NCBI GenBank assembly: GCA_003993805.1
Contig: RSEF01000002.1
Coordinates: 68,169,044-68,233,043 of the forward strand
DNA length: 64,000 nt
DNA from: Himantopus leucocephalus
Lineage: Eukaryota; Chordata; Aves; Charadriiformes; Recurvirostridae
Reading direction: 5' to 3'
In this document: one piece after another, positions 35,101-47,100 of the stretch
Position numbering within the stretch: the first letter of the stretch is position 1
How the letters are laid out: each line of letters starts with the position of its first letter
Notes under the pieces: model-generated
Told to the model about the DNA's origin: nothing
What the model saw: only the letters and a program-made list of their open reading frames with translations
The model's database searches: none
Made by a program: the position numbers and the translations under genes

Positions 35101-37950
35101 AATTATTAAATTTGCATATGTAGCATGTTTCTCTTTACAAGTATTTTGCATTAGAGTCTTTGTATTTGGATGATAGGACCACTTTTGCCTACTGGTAACA
35201 GCAAGAATATCTATTTAGTATTTGTTTAGTAATGTCAGTGTTTTCAGTTACTGGAAAACTATGTCTGCCTACATACAGTATTTACTATATAGCCAATGTA
35301 TTTTTATGTTTGTTAATATAATAATTGCCTATAAGATGTTTTAAGATAATGTTCAAAGGTTGTAGTTTTCTCAGTGCTGTACAAATGTGGTAACGGGTAA
35401 CTCCATAAGGTTATATTGTAACTGGAAATAAGATGCAATGACTGAATGTAACAGACAGGAAAAGGAAGGGAAGATGAAAGGTACCAGTACTTATATATTC
35501 TATATCATCTGTAACTTAGTATCAGCAAATGTTAAATCAACTTTTCTTGGCTTTTTGGTGCTTTTCCTGGCTTTCTTACTCTGAGCTGATTTCCCTCCCT
35601 CTCCGTCTGCTGCCTCTCCATTCCTTAACCCTCCCTCTTCCCTCCCTCCCCCTGCTCTATCTCACGCTGAATGACATTGGAAATGGGACTTACATGAATC
35701 TGCTGAGCTTGCTCCTTATCTTCAGGAGTGGTTAAGGAGGAAGTGTGGCAGCCATTAACAGCTTTTGTAATAAAACCCCGGCCCTGAGCATAGCGTTCAT
35801 CCTGCAGATCAGCAAGGACAGGCATTATTGAAACAGATAAGTAAGAAGAGCTTCAATTCAAACACTGTATTAACTAATTGTTGTTCCATTGCTTTTATCA
35901 CTGCTTTTATGCTGTAAAGGTCAAAAGTTTCTGGTGAGTCTTTAGACTGAAGCTGGCACCCAGCAAACACAAACTTGTTCCACAGATAAAGAATGATGGC
36001 TAAAATGGTATCTTTTAATAGAAGTGTTGGGGATCTTAGCAATGGTCAGCACTATACACAGATTTGGTCACCACTGGGACTATCACTGTCTGTGCAGCAG
36101 TCATATTTATTTACTTATTGAAGGATTTAATATGTTAACTTATGTTTTTGCTTAAAAAGTATTAAATTGCATTTTTGTGTTTTCTCGCTCTCAGGAAAAG
36201 GCAGAGTACTTACAAATTCATTGAATATTTCTGAAGAGAGGAAGTGGATGTAGTGTGAAAGTTTAACTGCTCGGTCGAAAAGTTCCCCAAGGGAAACTTG
36301 GCAATTGACAGATCCACTGGGGCAGATTGGCAAGGACGTCACTCCTTCCTTTGTCAGGAGCATGTTGGACACCAGAAGGACCACCAGCAGCAAACCTGTT
36401 CAGGTTTAAAACAAATAAAAATGGAATCACATTGACTTGTATGCATGTTTAGAAGTAGCTGTCAGAGTCAGATGCTGGGTGATTTCGACTGTGCTGTAAC
36501 ATGGCTCAGAGTATCCCCTGTACTGGCTGCTGAAAATCAATGGAAGAGGGAAGCACTGTAATTCTGTTATCCTTTCTCCCCTCCATCATCCTGACTGTAT
36601 AGCAGAGCCAGCTACAGAGTTTGAGGAGACAAGGTAATCTGTGTTGCAGTGTGCACTGTATGCCGAAGTCTCTTAATTTTGTGCCTGACTTTATTACATA
36701 GTGATAAATGGAAGGAAAAAATCAAAATTTGTCACAGTGTAAATATAGATACATAATTATAATTGCACAGATACGTAAGTTTGGAAAATAGATTGCTTCT
36801 TTTTTTCTTTTTTCTTTTTTTTTTTTTTCCCTCCTCCTCCCACAGGTCCTTTTTTTCTTTGCAAACATTTGGAGTTTAAATTAATTTTGCGGGAGGGTGG
36901 TTAGGACACTCTCTTAAGGTTTTAATTGTCCTGGGAATTCCCTCAGAAGATTTCCAGCGGCTGTGCTGCTTTGCTCTTTAGAGCTTAACCCTAAATTGCC
37001 TACTGCTAAGAAATCAGAGAGAACTTTTGCCTTTTCTTCTGAGCTTCTGAAACTGATATGGAGGACTTCTCATTATCTAAACCTGAAAACCTCAACTGTT
37101 TAAAACTTTTAATATTAACTTAACAGAGTCAGGTTTTCTATTTGGTGAAATAAAATATGCACAGAAAAACAATGAAAACATTAAAAGCAAATATTTGGTA
37201 AATGAACATACTTATTTAAAGAACACTGTTCTGTGCTCTGAGAGTTTTAGTTCTGGAAATCAGCCTGCTACCTGTATTGGTTCACTATACTCATTTTAAA
37301 TGCTAAATTAAAGTGTACTCCATAAATCAGCAGAGCTGTCTCTAATGCTATCATGTGATAAGTTTCTTTCTAGCTCTAAATTCAAGAAAAGTGCATTTAC
37401 ACAATATTGGAGTAAGACTTCCTACTCCCCCATGAACAATGTAGATGCTGCATGCTGCCGTTAGGAAAGTACTCTGGGGAACAGTTCTATGAATAGGAAA
37501 ACCTGAGACTTGTTGGCTTAGAAAGTTGAAGATGGTTATGAACACATTCACTTCAAAATGACTGCATCACTTCTAGACTTGTGGATAATGACTTTTAGTC
37601 ATTGCCTTCTGAGTGCCAAAGCAGTCTGGATCCAGTCTTTCGTGTGCAGCTGTCAAATCCTTCAAGCCAATTTTCTGTGACACTGCCCAATGCAAAGGTA
37701 GCCTTAGGAGACAAAAGTGAGTAAAAAAGGGATGAAGCTGCCTTCTAATTCCACGCTTCGGACACTAAACATTTGAGGTGGAGGCAGTTTTCACCATTAC
37801 TGAAAGACTAGGTGGCTGGAAGACCTCAGTTTCTAGAGCTGTTACGTTTCAGTTGCTTGCTAATTCAATCTAAATTTAAAGAAATATAGAAGTTATCAGC
37901 AAGTGAATGGCGAAAGTCTTACCTTTCAGTGAAGTCCCCTTGTTGCTCAT
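31992..37950 (-). CDS. PRL: Prolactin precursor, five coding exons (join 37950-37923, 36395-36214, 35801-35694, 34287-34108, 32183-31992)
   Basis: Secreted four-helix cytokine hormone of the growth hormone/prolactin family, made by pituitary lactotrophs and acting through the prolactin receptor (JAK2/STAT5). In birds it drives incubation behaviour and crop or brood care. Joining the five segments gives 690 nt, that is 229 residues plus TAA, the usual avian length. Residues 1-30 look like a signal peptide with a leucine/valine-rich core at about 11-23, followed by the mature N-terminus [11 protein letters not shown]. Six cysteines lie at 34, 41, 88, 204, 221 and 229 (mature 4, 11, 58, 174, 191, 199), exactly the family's three-disulphide pattern. 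Every intron has GT at the donor and AG at the acceptor. Exon sizes 28/182/108/180/192 match the conserved prolactin structure. The start ATG has A at -3 and no upstream ATG is seen in the predicted leader. No frameshift or premature stop is present. Very sure of identity; expression and species are not visible. Confidence 0.97.
32184..34107 (-). other. PRL intron 4
   Basis: 1,924 nt, GTAAGT donor and CTTTAG acceptor. Contains a short GA repeat near 33,261-33,272 and TA-rich stretches near 33,700-33,760. No other gene seen. Confidence 0.9.
34108..34287 (-). CDS. PRL: PRL exon 4 (helices 2-3 region)
   Basis: A segment of 180 nt, phase 0 at both ends, entered after GAGCAG and left at CGG|GTAAGT. 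It encodes residues 107-166 ([20 protein letters not shown] onward to GMEKIVGR), the central helices. Residues are nearly all identical to avian prolactins as I remember them. Confidence 0.96.
34288..35693 (-). other. PRL intron 3
   Basis: 1,406 nt, GTAAGT donor and GAGCAG acceptor. Its start carries a run of five G-tracts (35629-35652 on the minus strand). The rest is AT-rich without recognisable elements. Confidence 0.9.
35629..35652 (-). other. Candidate G-quadruplex motif in PRL intron 3
   Basis: Five C-runs of 3-5 separated by 1-4 nt on the plus strand become five G-runs in the PRL pre-mRNA, satisfying the G3N1-7 pattern. It starts 41 nt after the exon 3 donor, a distance at which G-runs can act as intronic splicing enhancers. 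Motif only. Confidence 0.5.
35694..35801 (-). CDS. PRL: PRL exon 3
   Basis: A segment of 108 nt, phase 0 at both ends, between CTGCAG|GAT and CAT|GTAAGT. It encodes residues 71-106, starting [20 protein letters not shown]. Cys88, which pairs with Cys204, lies here. Asn86 sits in N-G-C, a rare non-canonical glycosylation sequon. A G-run motif follows 41 nt into the next intron. Confidence 0.96.
35802..36213 (-). other. PRL intron 2
   Basis: 412 nt, GTAAGT donor and CTGCAG acceptor. No repeats or other genes recognised. Confidence 0.9.
36214..36395 (-). CDS. PRL: PRL exon 2 (end of signal peptide, helix 1 region)
   Basis: A segment of 182 nt entered after CCTGAACAG and left at TTT|GTAAGT. It completes the glycine codon split with exon 1 and encodes residues 10-70: the hydrophobic signal core, the N-terminal disulphide loop (Cys34-Cys41) and most of helix 1, ending SSEIFNEF. 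Compared with the chicken protein as I remember it, differences include Met for Thr in the signal region and Phe for Tyr near the end of helix 1. Confidence 0.96.
36396..37922 (-). other. PRL intron 1
   Basis: 1,527 nt with a GTAAGA donor and a CAG acceptor. It contains a 46-nt pure pyrimidine run on the plus strand at 36796-36841, which is purine-rich in the transcript. Open frames inside it carry no recognisable protein. Confidence 0.9.
36796..36841. repeat. Polypyrimidine (CT-rich) tract
   Basis: 46 consecutive pyrimidines on the plus strand inside PRL intron 1, so the transcript is purine-rich here. It is therefore not a splice-acceptor tract. Confidence 0.85.
37923..37950 (-). CDS. PRL: PRL exon 1, coding part (codons 1-9 plus first base of codon 10)
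   Basis: Encodes MSNKGTSLK plus the first G of a glycine codon, the short N-terminal part of the signal peptide. It ends at a strong donor (AAAG|GTAAGA). The 28-nt coding length is the normal size for PRL exon 1. It is too short to be found as an open frame on its own and was placed by joining to exon 2 in phase. Confidence 0.95.
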
Positions 37951-37999
37951 GGTAGGGATCACGTATGATGACTTGCTCTCCCAGAAAGAAGTCTCAATA

Positions 38000-38065
38000 C
38001 TTGCTCTTATTCTCCTCACATGCCACTTTTATAAGCACCATCCAGTGTCCATTTTGCATACATTC
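38000..38065 (-). promoter_or_regulatory. PRL: PRL core promoter: TATA box and proximal Pit-1/octamer-like site
   Basis: A TATA box (TATAAAA on the minus strand) lies at 38027-38033, 77 nt upstream of the ATG. By usual spacing this puts transcription start near 38,000 and gives a leader of about 50 nt. Just upstream, 38051-38065 reads GAATGTATGCAAAAT on the minus strand, which resembles Pit-1 (POU1F1) and octamer sites. A POU site beside the TATA box is the arrangement known for mammalian and avian PRL promoters. The TATA box is seen directly; factor identity is inferred. Confidence 0.8.
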
Positions 38066-38120
38066 AGCAGGTTGTGGAGTTTACCTCGATAATTACAAAC
38101 ATCAAATTGCCTTTCTTCCA

Positions 38121-38134
38121 CATTCATATTCAGT
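38121..38134 (-). promoter_or_regulatory. Second candidate Pit-1 site upstream of PRL
   Basis: The minus strand reads TACTGAATATGAATG here, containing two overlapping ATGAATA/TGAATAT-like POU half-sites about 120-135 nt upstream of the predicted start. Multiple Pit-1 sites are typical of PRL promoters. Motif match only. Confidence 0.4.
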
Positions 38135-41100
38135 ATTTTTTGGTTTTTTATTTTTAACTGTGAGAGGGAATTTCATTAACAAGTTCAGCTGTGGGATCCT
38201 AAGTATTGTTGGATGAAGAGAGTACCAAAATTTTGCCCTGAATGAGGTGCAAATGCCATTGATCCTAGAAAGCTCCAGTTGTCAATTCTGAGACAGGTAT
38301 TTTCAATGTTTCTAGTCTGCTGTTCCCCCTCCCCACAACTGTCTTCTCATCCTTCCTTGTTTCTTCAGCCATCCAAGCTTGCTGAATGTCAAAATTCTGG
38401 CTATTTGTGGGAGTCAAACAATATTTTACAATGTCCACAGTGAGAAAAACAGCATAAATTGTACTGAAATTTATCCAGAGAAAGGGAATGGAGGCTCCTG
38501 GAAAGACAGGTCACTATCTGTAAGATTATACATATGACATTCTGGTTATATAGCTCCATACAGTTAAAAAAGACACTAAACAGCACAAATCATAATATAA
38601 CTGATCCTCAGTCTGAGAGATATTTAGAGAAATGGCTGCAGTTCTTATATTAAAAAAGTAATGATTTGTAACAATCGAAGAGGAAGAAGTTATATGTTTA
38701 CTGTTTAATCACAAATGTTTCATGAATAAGTCAGCATTACTTAAAAATCCACCCTGTACAAAACCATGAGATTGTGTTCTATACTTGAAAACTGTCTGTG
38801 TAAAAGATGTGCATTTACACCATAGGCAAAACATACGCTGTCGTAATCAGTGGGATTTGTTTCCAGATCTATGCGCCTGTGGTAATCTACAAACTAGCCT
38901 CAGCAGGCTGGCCCTGTTTTCTTGTTGTGTGAGGCTCAACTGTATGAATATGTTAGCAAATGTGTAATCTCTCATCTGTTTCTCAGGTCCATTTACCCAT
39001 GAAAAGGCTTTCCAAATTAGATGGTTATAATGAATAAGGTATACGGTGTTAATGAATTTTCTTGCCTTTAGACAACTTGTTCCGTGCTTGTGGAACAGGT
39101 ATGTATGTGACCCTGAATCCTTCATTATTTCATAACTATGGACATGATTCTTGAAGCGATGTTAAACAAGGGAGAAGAAAGGTAGAGCATTTAGGTGGTC
39201 AACCATGCAAGACATTCCTTGGGAAGCAATAAAAGGAGATGCTTCAGCAATAAACCAGAACTGATAGCAAGTGGTCTACATCTGCTAAGTTCTAGAATGG
39301 TTGCTATAATGGTTTGTTCTGCTTAGAGGCTGGATCTTGTTTGGAAATTGAGGCCCTGCTGAGTAGATGAAGCAGTTGTTGCCTGCAGCAGGGAACAGTG
39401 GTAATCTGACGAAGGCAGTAAAATTAGAATAGGGCCACAGCCAAAACTCTAGAATGGATGGTAGAAAACCATCTGTCTTCTAAACCACAGCCACATGGCT
39501 TATGATCTTGTTTTAATTCAGCTTCATTTGAAAATCTTCCCCAACAAGATTACAGATGAGCTTGCAAATCCTGGTATCTTATAACATTAGAAAAGCCCTG
39601 TGAATAAAAGGAATGAACATTTCTCAACCCACCATTTGCTCTTTCATTTACTAGTCTGCTTTTCTTGGCATTTTGAGGGGTTGGTAGTGATGCCAAAATA
39701 AGGCACACAGTTAATTAATATTAGGGCCTAGAGAACAAAGGAAGATATTCACGAAGCAGGTAAACTCCCTAGGCTCCCTTTACCATTATTGGAGAGGGAA
39801 GCTCCTCTCAGGCCTGACAGTATTAGCTAAAGTCAGGATCCTCATATGACTTGCCTTTGAGAAGAGCCTGTCTTTTGCTGTATAGGAGTAGACAAGCACA
39901 TTAAATGGAGGTTGTAGGAAAGAGTGGTTTATTTGAAACCATTGCATGATGTTTTAATAAAAGCATTCTACCACAAAATAATATACTTTACATTTCTCTT
40001 GCACCTTTCATCCAGAAATCGTCAAATACTGTACAAATATGAATGGATTAAAATTGTCAACAATCAAGAATCAGAGGCAGAAGGAGAGAAGAAACTCTTT
40101 GTGAAGTAGATAAATATAAAGGTAAAGTTCTTTTATCAGGTGTGAGAACTGACATAGAGGTTAAGATGTTTATATGTGGCTGCACAGGAAGTCTTTGGGG
40201 AAAAAAAAACCCACCAAAAATTCCTGATTCCCAGAACTGCACTTTAAGTGAAGACCATCATTTCTTACTAGTACCAAAAAGAAAACAAAGGTGAGAGAAG
40301 AGAAAGGAGAGGAAAAGTTACAAAAGCCAGAAATAAATAGCTCTAAATATTAATTTTGTTTTATAAATCAGGAATTGGGTTCTATTTAAAAGTTGAAAAA
40401 AAAACTTGTAGGTAGCTGAAAATTCTCCTCTCTGCCTCTTGAAAGTGGTCTGGTTTTATATCGTCTGAAGAAGTATTATGGAACTTGGCATCCCATCTTC
40501 TCTGACTGTTCCCTGAACCTTGGTAAAGGAAGCTGGTCCTAGCCCCTAATAGCCTCCTAATTCTGAGAGTAGCTCAGGAGAGCACTGTAAATAGCTGGAC
40601 AGTCTTCAGTACTGCGGGGAAAGCTCCTGGAACAACTTGAGGAATTACAAAGCAGAGCTGTGATTAGCAGTGTGTTTCCATCTCCCTTTGTCTTTCACTT
40701 TTGCCTTAGAAATTTAATTGAATTAATATTTTTTTAAATTATCACATTCCTTTTATCTTCCAAAAGCTTTTATAGAAGTAAAATTAGTAGATTGTTACTA
40801 ATGTAAAATGTACTAGTGTAAAAATATGCCAAAAGAAGGGCTTACTATAGGCAGACTTTATTATGTTGCTTTTAGCTCATTACTCATGCTTCAGCAGCAT
40901 TACATGTGACATATCAATATTACAGATAACAGCATTTAATGCTCATTTCTCAATAATCTTATCTTTCCACCTCGTATCAGGTTGCAGACCATGAGTCAGA
41001 CTGTCACATTTTGATTAAGAACTATTGATCAGTACTGGAAGATTAAATATTCCTATTCCATTTTATTTTATTTAAAATTTTTGAGAGATGCAAAGTGTTG

Positions 41101-44100
41101 TGTCTGATTGATAGCTACCACAGAGAAGTGAAAAATCTTTTCTAATAGAATAGGTCTTTGCAGAATGTTTATTTTAAGTAAGTGAATTGAAGACTGGGTA
41201 ATACCGCTTGATTTTGTCTTTTACTTACCTGGAAGTGTCTGTATTTAATAACAGAATGTTAGTTAATGCAGAAGTTTGAAATGCCAAATTTTTGGCTATA
41301 GTTTTAAAAGATGATCCCCAAGTTATATATGCAGATGATTGAGCATGCAAACCTAAATGTGCAGAAAAATATTCCTATGTGTAATCTGATTGTCTGAATC
41401 TTCTGATACACAATGAAAGAAAAGGTTTTATGTGTTCCTGTTTTGCATATGTAAGTTGGAATCATAATACCGAAAATATAGTTGCTCTTGTCTTCCTTTT
41501 ATAGAATAGTTTACGAAGTTATCTAGTCAACTTCATTTAATGGTTGGCTTTGGAAAGATACAAAACTATTTAATCTGGATCAAAAACAAATCCTCAGAGC
41601 ACTTTAACTTTTCAAACATGTGGAAAATACATTTTGAGGAGAAACATAAACAGAATATTTTTTTCTATCTAGATAGATAGTTTCAAATCACAAAAATTTT
41701 GTCTTTTCTGATTGCTCCCTATAATCTCCATGCAACTTTTGTGCAAAATTCAAGTGATTTTCTAGGATTCTGTAAAACAAGGGCTCTTCCTCTCCATCTT
41801 CTTCATATAAGGAATAGTAGAATTTAAAAAGCATTCTCTCCAAATGTTTGTGTCAGCAAAAACAGCAAAAAGGGGATTGAGTACTTTCTTAGTGTGATCT
41901 CTGCATGAAGGCTGGTAAAAATAGATAAGAACATAAGGGAAAATGATTCCATATGGAGGGGGAAAAAAAAGGTGGAAATCTTTGAGAGATTTTCAGTTTA
42001 CTTTTAATTTAAGTTTATGTACCAGTGTGGTTTCATACAATTTCAGAAGTAGACATAAAAATAAAATGGCAGAACACGTTTCAAAAATGATTTATGAACA
42101 TTACCCCTCTGATGACATATGCCCAAGTGCACCGTGAAATATTAAGTGTGAATCCCAAGTAGAATTCCAGCTAACGATAGCAAAAAACCCAGAGGAATTT
42201 GCAAAGAACGGAGTAAAAGCCAGCTAGTATATATTGGTTCTGATACTTGAAGTTGTTTGAAGCCTGTGGCTCTGTGTTCACTAATGCTGTATCTGTGTAT
42301 TATCAAATAACCTGGCAGTATAAATTTGATCTGGATCACACATAACTGCATTATGGCACTTCAGTTGAATTATCGAGAGACTACGTTATAGTACTTACCC
42401 TGGCTTGATACTTGATACCAGATTTATCTGACTGGTGGAGGTTGGATGATAATGATCTGACATCTGCTAGGACAAAGATATACTACAAAACTTTTTGTAT
42501 AAATGTGAAGTGGCAGAATCAGCCTGCTCTCGTTCAGCATTTCATGTCGTGTGACTCCTATATTATTTATGATATACCTTAAATCCAATTTTTCTTTTTC
42601 AGAACTTGAAAATGAATGATTTTAAAAGTAAAGACAAATAAGGGGAATCTCCACCCTCCAAAAAAATCTTTAGAATAGATTCCTGGAAGCATTGTTATAC
42701 ATTTGAGGTTTTGAGCAGTAGTGACAGCTTCTTCTCTCTGTCGAGTTTGAGTCTTATTCCACTTCTGGGATGGTAGAATTACATACTGGGCCATAGCTGG
42801 CCTGATTTCCAAAGCTGTAAGTTACAGTCCAGTCCAAATGGAGAAGTATTACAAGCATGTAAGTATTTACACACGTTGACCTATAAGATACAGTTACTGC
42901 TATAAAAACATCGCTGAAATGCTCTGTCTTAGCTGCAGGAAAAAGTATGCTTAATTCTGAGGCATATTGAACATCATAACTCCAAAGGCTGAAGACTTAG
43001 TGATTTAAACAGTTTGTATGTTTTTTGCTTATTTTCCCAAACATGTGCTTTAATCTCTGATTTATTTCACTTGACCATGTTCTGCTATAATCAGTAAGTT
43101 ATTCTCCATAAAATCCTGATTTCAGCTGATCATTCTTCAGGATAAAAGAGAATAAGTTTCAAGAATTTACTTAAGGTAGGCATGGCACAGCATAACTTAC
43201 TAGTGGACTGGGTAATTATTGTTTTAAGTATTATATTTGTGTAACATACTTTTAATAAAAGGTAATAAACAGTAAAATTGCCATCCAAAGGCTGCAATTT
43301 TCCTGCTAACAAATGGGGAACAGAAGAAATAGGAACCTGGTTTAAATATTTGCATATTTTTAATTCTATGGATAAATGCATCACTGGAAAAATATTTCCT
43401 TAAGTGCCTTGTGGAACTGGAGTCTGTAAAAGTAAGAGGATTTTTTTTTTTTTTAATTACAAATACACTGAAAAGAGCATTGAAGTGTGCACAGAGATTT
43501 TGAGAACATTTCAACAGCTAGATTGTGGTAAATATGCTTCTGTTTTAGCATGCAGTGTTTCATTTTACTAATGTATAGTACTCCAAAATGGCAAATGGAG
43601 ATTTTGTCCTGTGCTTTAGAAAAAGTGCATCTTCCTGAAGATGCATTTTTCCTCCTTATGAGAAATCCTCTTTGATCAGTTAATTCCTGATATGTATGTA
43701 AGGATTGAATAGAAAGGAAAAGGTAAGTAGAAATTTTTTTTGGGGGGTGTGGTATTATCTGAAAGCCAAATAACAGGCAGAGATCAGTGCTCACATTCTT
43801 GCTTCTTTGGGAGGATCTCACTTTCCATTGTGCATTTGTAAGAGGGAGGAATTCATATTGCTGCTCAAAATTCTCAATTTCATAATGGCATAGAAGTGAT
43901 ACTGAAACAATGTGACCTTTACTTAATTGTCTTTAAGGAAGCATTCAATGTCAGAGGTTTCTCTTACTGATTCCAAAATCTAATGCATTTTCTTCTCTTC
44001 AATTGTTTGTTACTGTCTCTAAACCTAATATATAAATAAAAATAAATAATTAAAAATACTGACAGGATGAGGTCTAAGTGTATTGGGCATCTCCTGACCC

Positions 44101-47100
44101 ATAGGAAATTTGAAACCTTAAATCTTGTTTAGTATCTCATTAGAATTATTTTTATAATTTAACACATTTTGTAGATATTTTAATTAAGCTTGTCATATTT
44201 ATTGAACCCAGGCTAGAAATTGATATTGACATAGGTTTTAGAAAGACACATGAAATTGCTTTAGTAAAATGCATTCACCTCCTTCCGGAATCTAAAATGT
44301 TTTCTTTGAGGAAAAAATGTGAAAGGAGTTATTCTGTGACTATATACTCTGTGTGATTAAAAAGAAATGTATGTTACAAGGTGAAAAATGGGTGGAAATG
44401 CATACAGATATATATATATATAGCAGGCACAGCCGATGGTATGTTCTGTGTAGAGGTTGTCAGCTATCCCAGGGTATCTGGTAGGATTCTCGTATACCTT
44501 AAAAACTTACAAATGATAACTATATTGGACATCCACTAATATAAGCAAAGAAGAAGTAAGTGATAGTAAAAATTCAAACAGCTGAAGAGTTTGAAGTAAA
44601 CATTTTTAAACAGAAATAGAAAAAATTGTAGTTAAGAAAACTTTTTGGTAGCAAACATTGCTAACCACTCCTTGTAAGGTCAAATACATTAAAATGCACA
44701 CCTGCAGCACATTTGTATGTTTAAAAATTCATTAAAAAAATATTGAAGCTACATCTCTGTTCAATCTCTTCTCTAATGAATATATTTGCATTTAATCACA
44801 GCTCTTCTCCTTTAGACCTTTCTTACTCATTTCCTAAGTCCTCAATCTGTAACCCGATCTTGTGGGATTTGCAAAGCTGAGGCCAAAGTCATCATGGAAA
44901 TGTCATGACATTGCCATTATCGGAAGTGCCTAGTCATTATAAATGGCTGACACGGTAAAGCCTCGTGACTGAGCAAGAGCAGTAACGTCAGACATACTGT
45001 GTGACTTGTTACATTAGCCATAGATTTTGCATAGACAGGAAGAGGTAAAGGAATGGTTGCTTGTTTTTCTCCAGACCCTTCATTAGTGCCATCCAGGGCG
45101 GTGTGTTCATTAAACTTGAAGACATGGGAAGCACTGCACTGCTTGGCAGCCTACACGTAACCATCCCTGATATCTTTATGCTTTTTCATTGTGGTCTATG
45201 TATTTTACTTTAGGTTTTTGAAGTGTGATTATAAAATTATTATTTGAGCTACTTCAAACACAGCTCTGCCCAAGGGATGAAGGCTTCGATATTGTTACAA
45301 TGTTCCTTGGGAAAAAAACAAAAACCACAACAACAAACCAATAGGAGGGAGTGGAGTGCAGCACAATCTTTGCATCACTTTCACCTTATAGCTTTTCTGT
45401 TTTGGCTCTGGTTTCAAAGCTCAGGGCTAATATTTCCTGTGGAGCATATTTCAGGAGTGTTTGTCTTTATACCTGCGAAACATGTCAATACTATCCTACC
45501 TTGTAGGCACTAGAAAAGATCAATTTTTCATAGTGAATAAAATTGACTAGTTTGTATCCTTCATGAAAATAAATATGCTAAGTGGAGGTAGTTAATTTTT
45601 TTAACCTTATAGACTAAAAGTAATTCTTATTAAAGGACTGAAGTTTTACTCAGATTATGACATTATTTCCTTTAAAAAAAGCCCAACTACCTGCAACTTT
45701 TCAACAAAAATTCTGCTTTTCTGAGCATGTATCCTGTCAACCTCCTTAACCTTATGAGTCTTTAAATCAGTCTTTAAAAAGTGGAGGAGACATCTGTATC
45801 CAAAGTAATATAGTTTACATTCACATTTGTTGTGAGGGACGCAATCATAATGTTAAGGATTTCTAATCTGTAATATTTCTCTAAATCTTATGATAAAAAA
45901 ATATTTCATATGTGTGTGGGAGAAAGAGAGCCAGGTTACAGTTAAAGAAGATCGTAGAAAAGAAACTTTCAGTTTTTTAATGTTTCTTTCTTGTCTTTAT
46001 AACAGTAGAGCAAAAAGATATTGCATGGTTGCTTGCAAAATTTTGTGAGAGACAGTGTGGTATCAGGTTGCAGCACTTTTTGCCATTATGGCTCTTGAGT
46101 TTGTGTGTAGACAGATCCTGTAGTTGGATCCATTATTTGCAGGTGGCTGTGAGATGAGGATTCCAGATGATTGAAATAGGATGACCAGGTAGCAGAAGTT
46201 TTTTTCAGTTTACGCTAGACTTGTTCTGGACGTAAATCATCTTTAGGTAAATCAGATAACATAATCTCCAAAATTCTCCCTGTGCTAGTCAGTTTATCTT
46301 CCACAAAATCTTCCTTCCTACATGGTTGGACGCATGCCAGAAATCTATGGCTGTTAAAAAAAACCCAAACAAATAATTTTCGTCCTAAATGCTGTCAGCA
46401 GAAATAAATCCATTTCCTCATAAGAAATAGTGATGATCACAAGAATGGAAAGGCAAAGTGGCCAGTCATTTTTGCTGTGCTCCAATTTTGCTCTCTACCA
46501 TGTATAGACAAGTGTGAAGGTTTTGTAGCTACATCGGCAATAATAGAAACTGCAGGTATTTGGTTTCATAAAGACTTCATTAATCCCATAAAACCTTAGT
46601 GTGAGGTAGAGCTGATGTTAACCGTTCTCACTGAGCTAGATGTGAAGAACTTTCAAAGCCTGTAAACATGCCAACATTAACTGACTATTCTTGCACATTC
46701 CCTCCAGCCACCTTTTACTTCACAAAGGTTTTAAATTTAGATCCCTCATGTCTTTTAAAGGCGCTCTTAAAAAAAAAAAAAAAATCCCTCTGTCTTATTT
46801 TTGTGTCTAATTTCTTCTATTCAGAACACGAATCTGGGAGGGGGAAAAAGACAACAAAAATCCTTGACATCTGGAGAGAATTGCAAATTACCTTTTTCAT
46901 TCTGAAATGAAATCTACAGGTTTTTAACAGAAGAAGAGTAAAAGGATCAATCAGCTAGAGATACAGCTAACTTATCTGACAGGCCCATGATGGTGGTCAG
47001 TGCTCTCCACTGAAAACGTTGTGAAGCATATGATTAGTCTGAAGGTTTTTTCTTAAGAACATCTGGTAGAAAGGCCTGCTAGCCTCTGAATAAAAGCAGA

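Noticed and set aside
36796..36841. Splice-acceptor polypyrimidine tract
   Set aside because: It is pyrimidine-rich on the plus strand, whereas PRL is transcribed from the minus strand, and it is not next to an acceptor.
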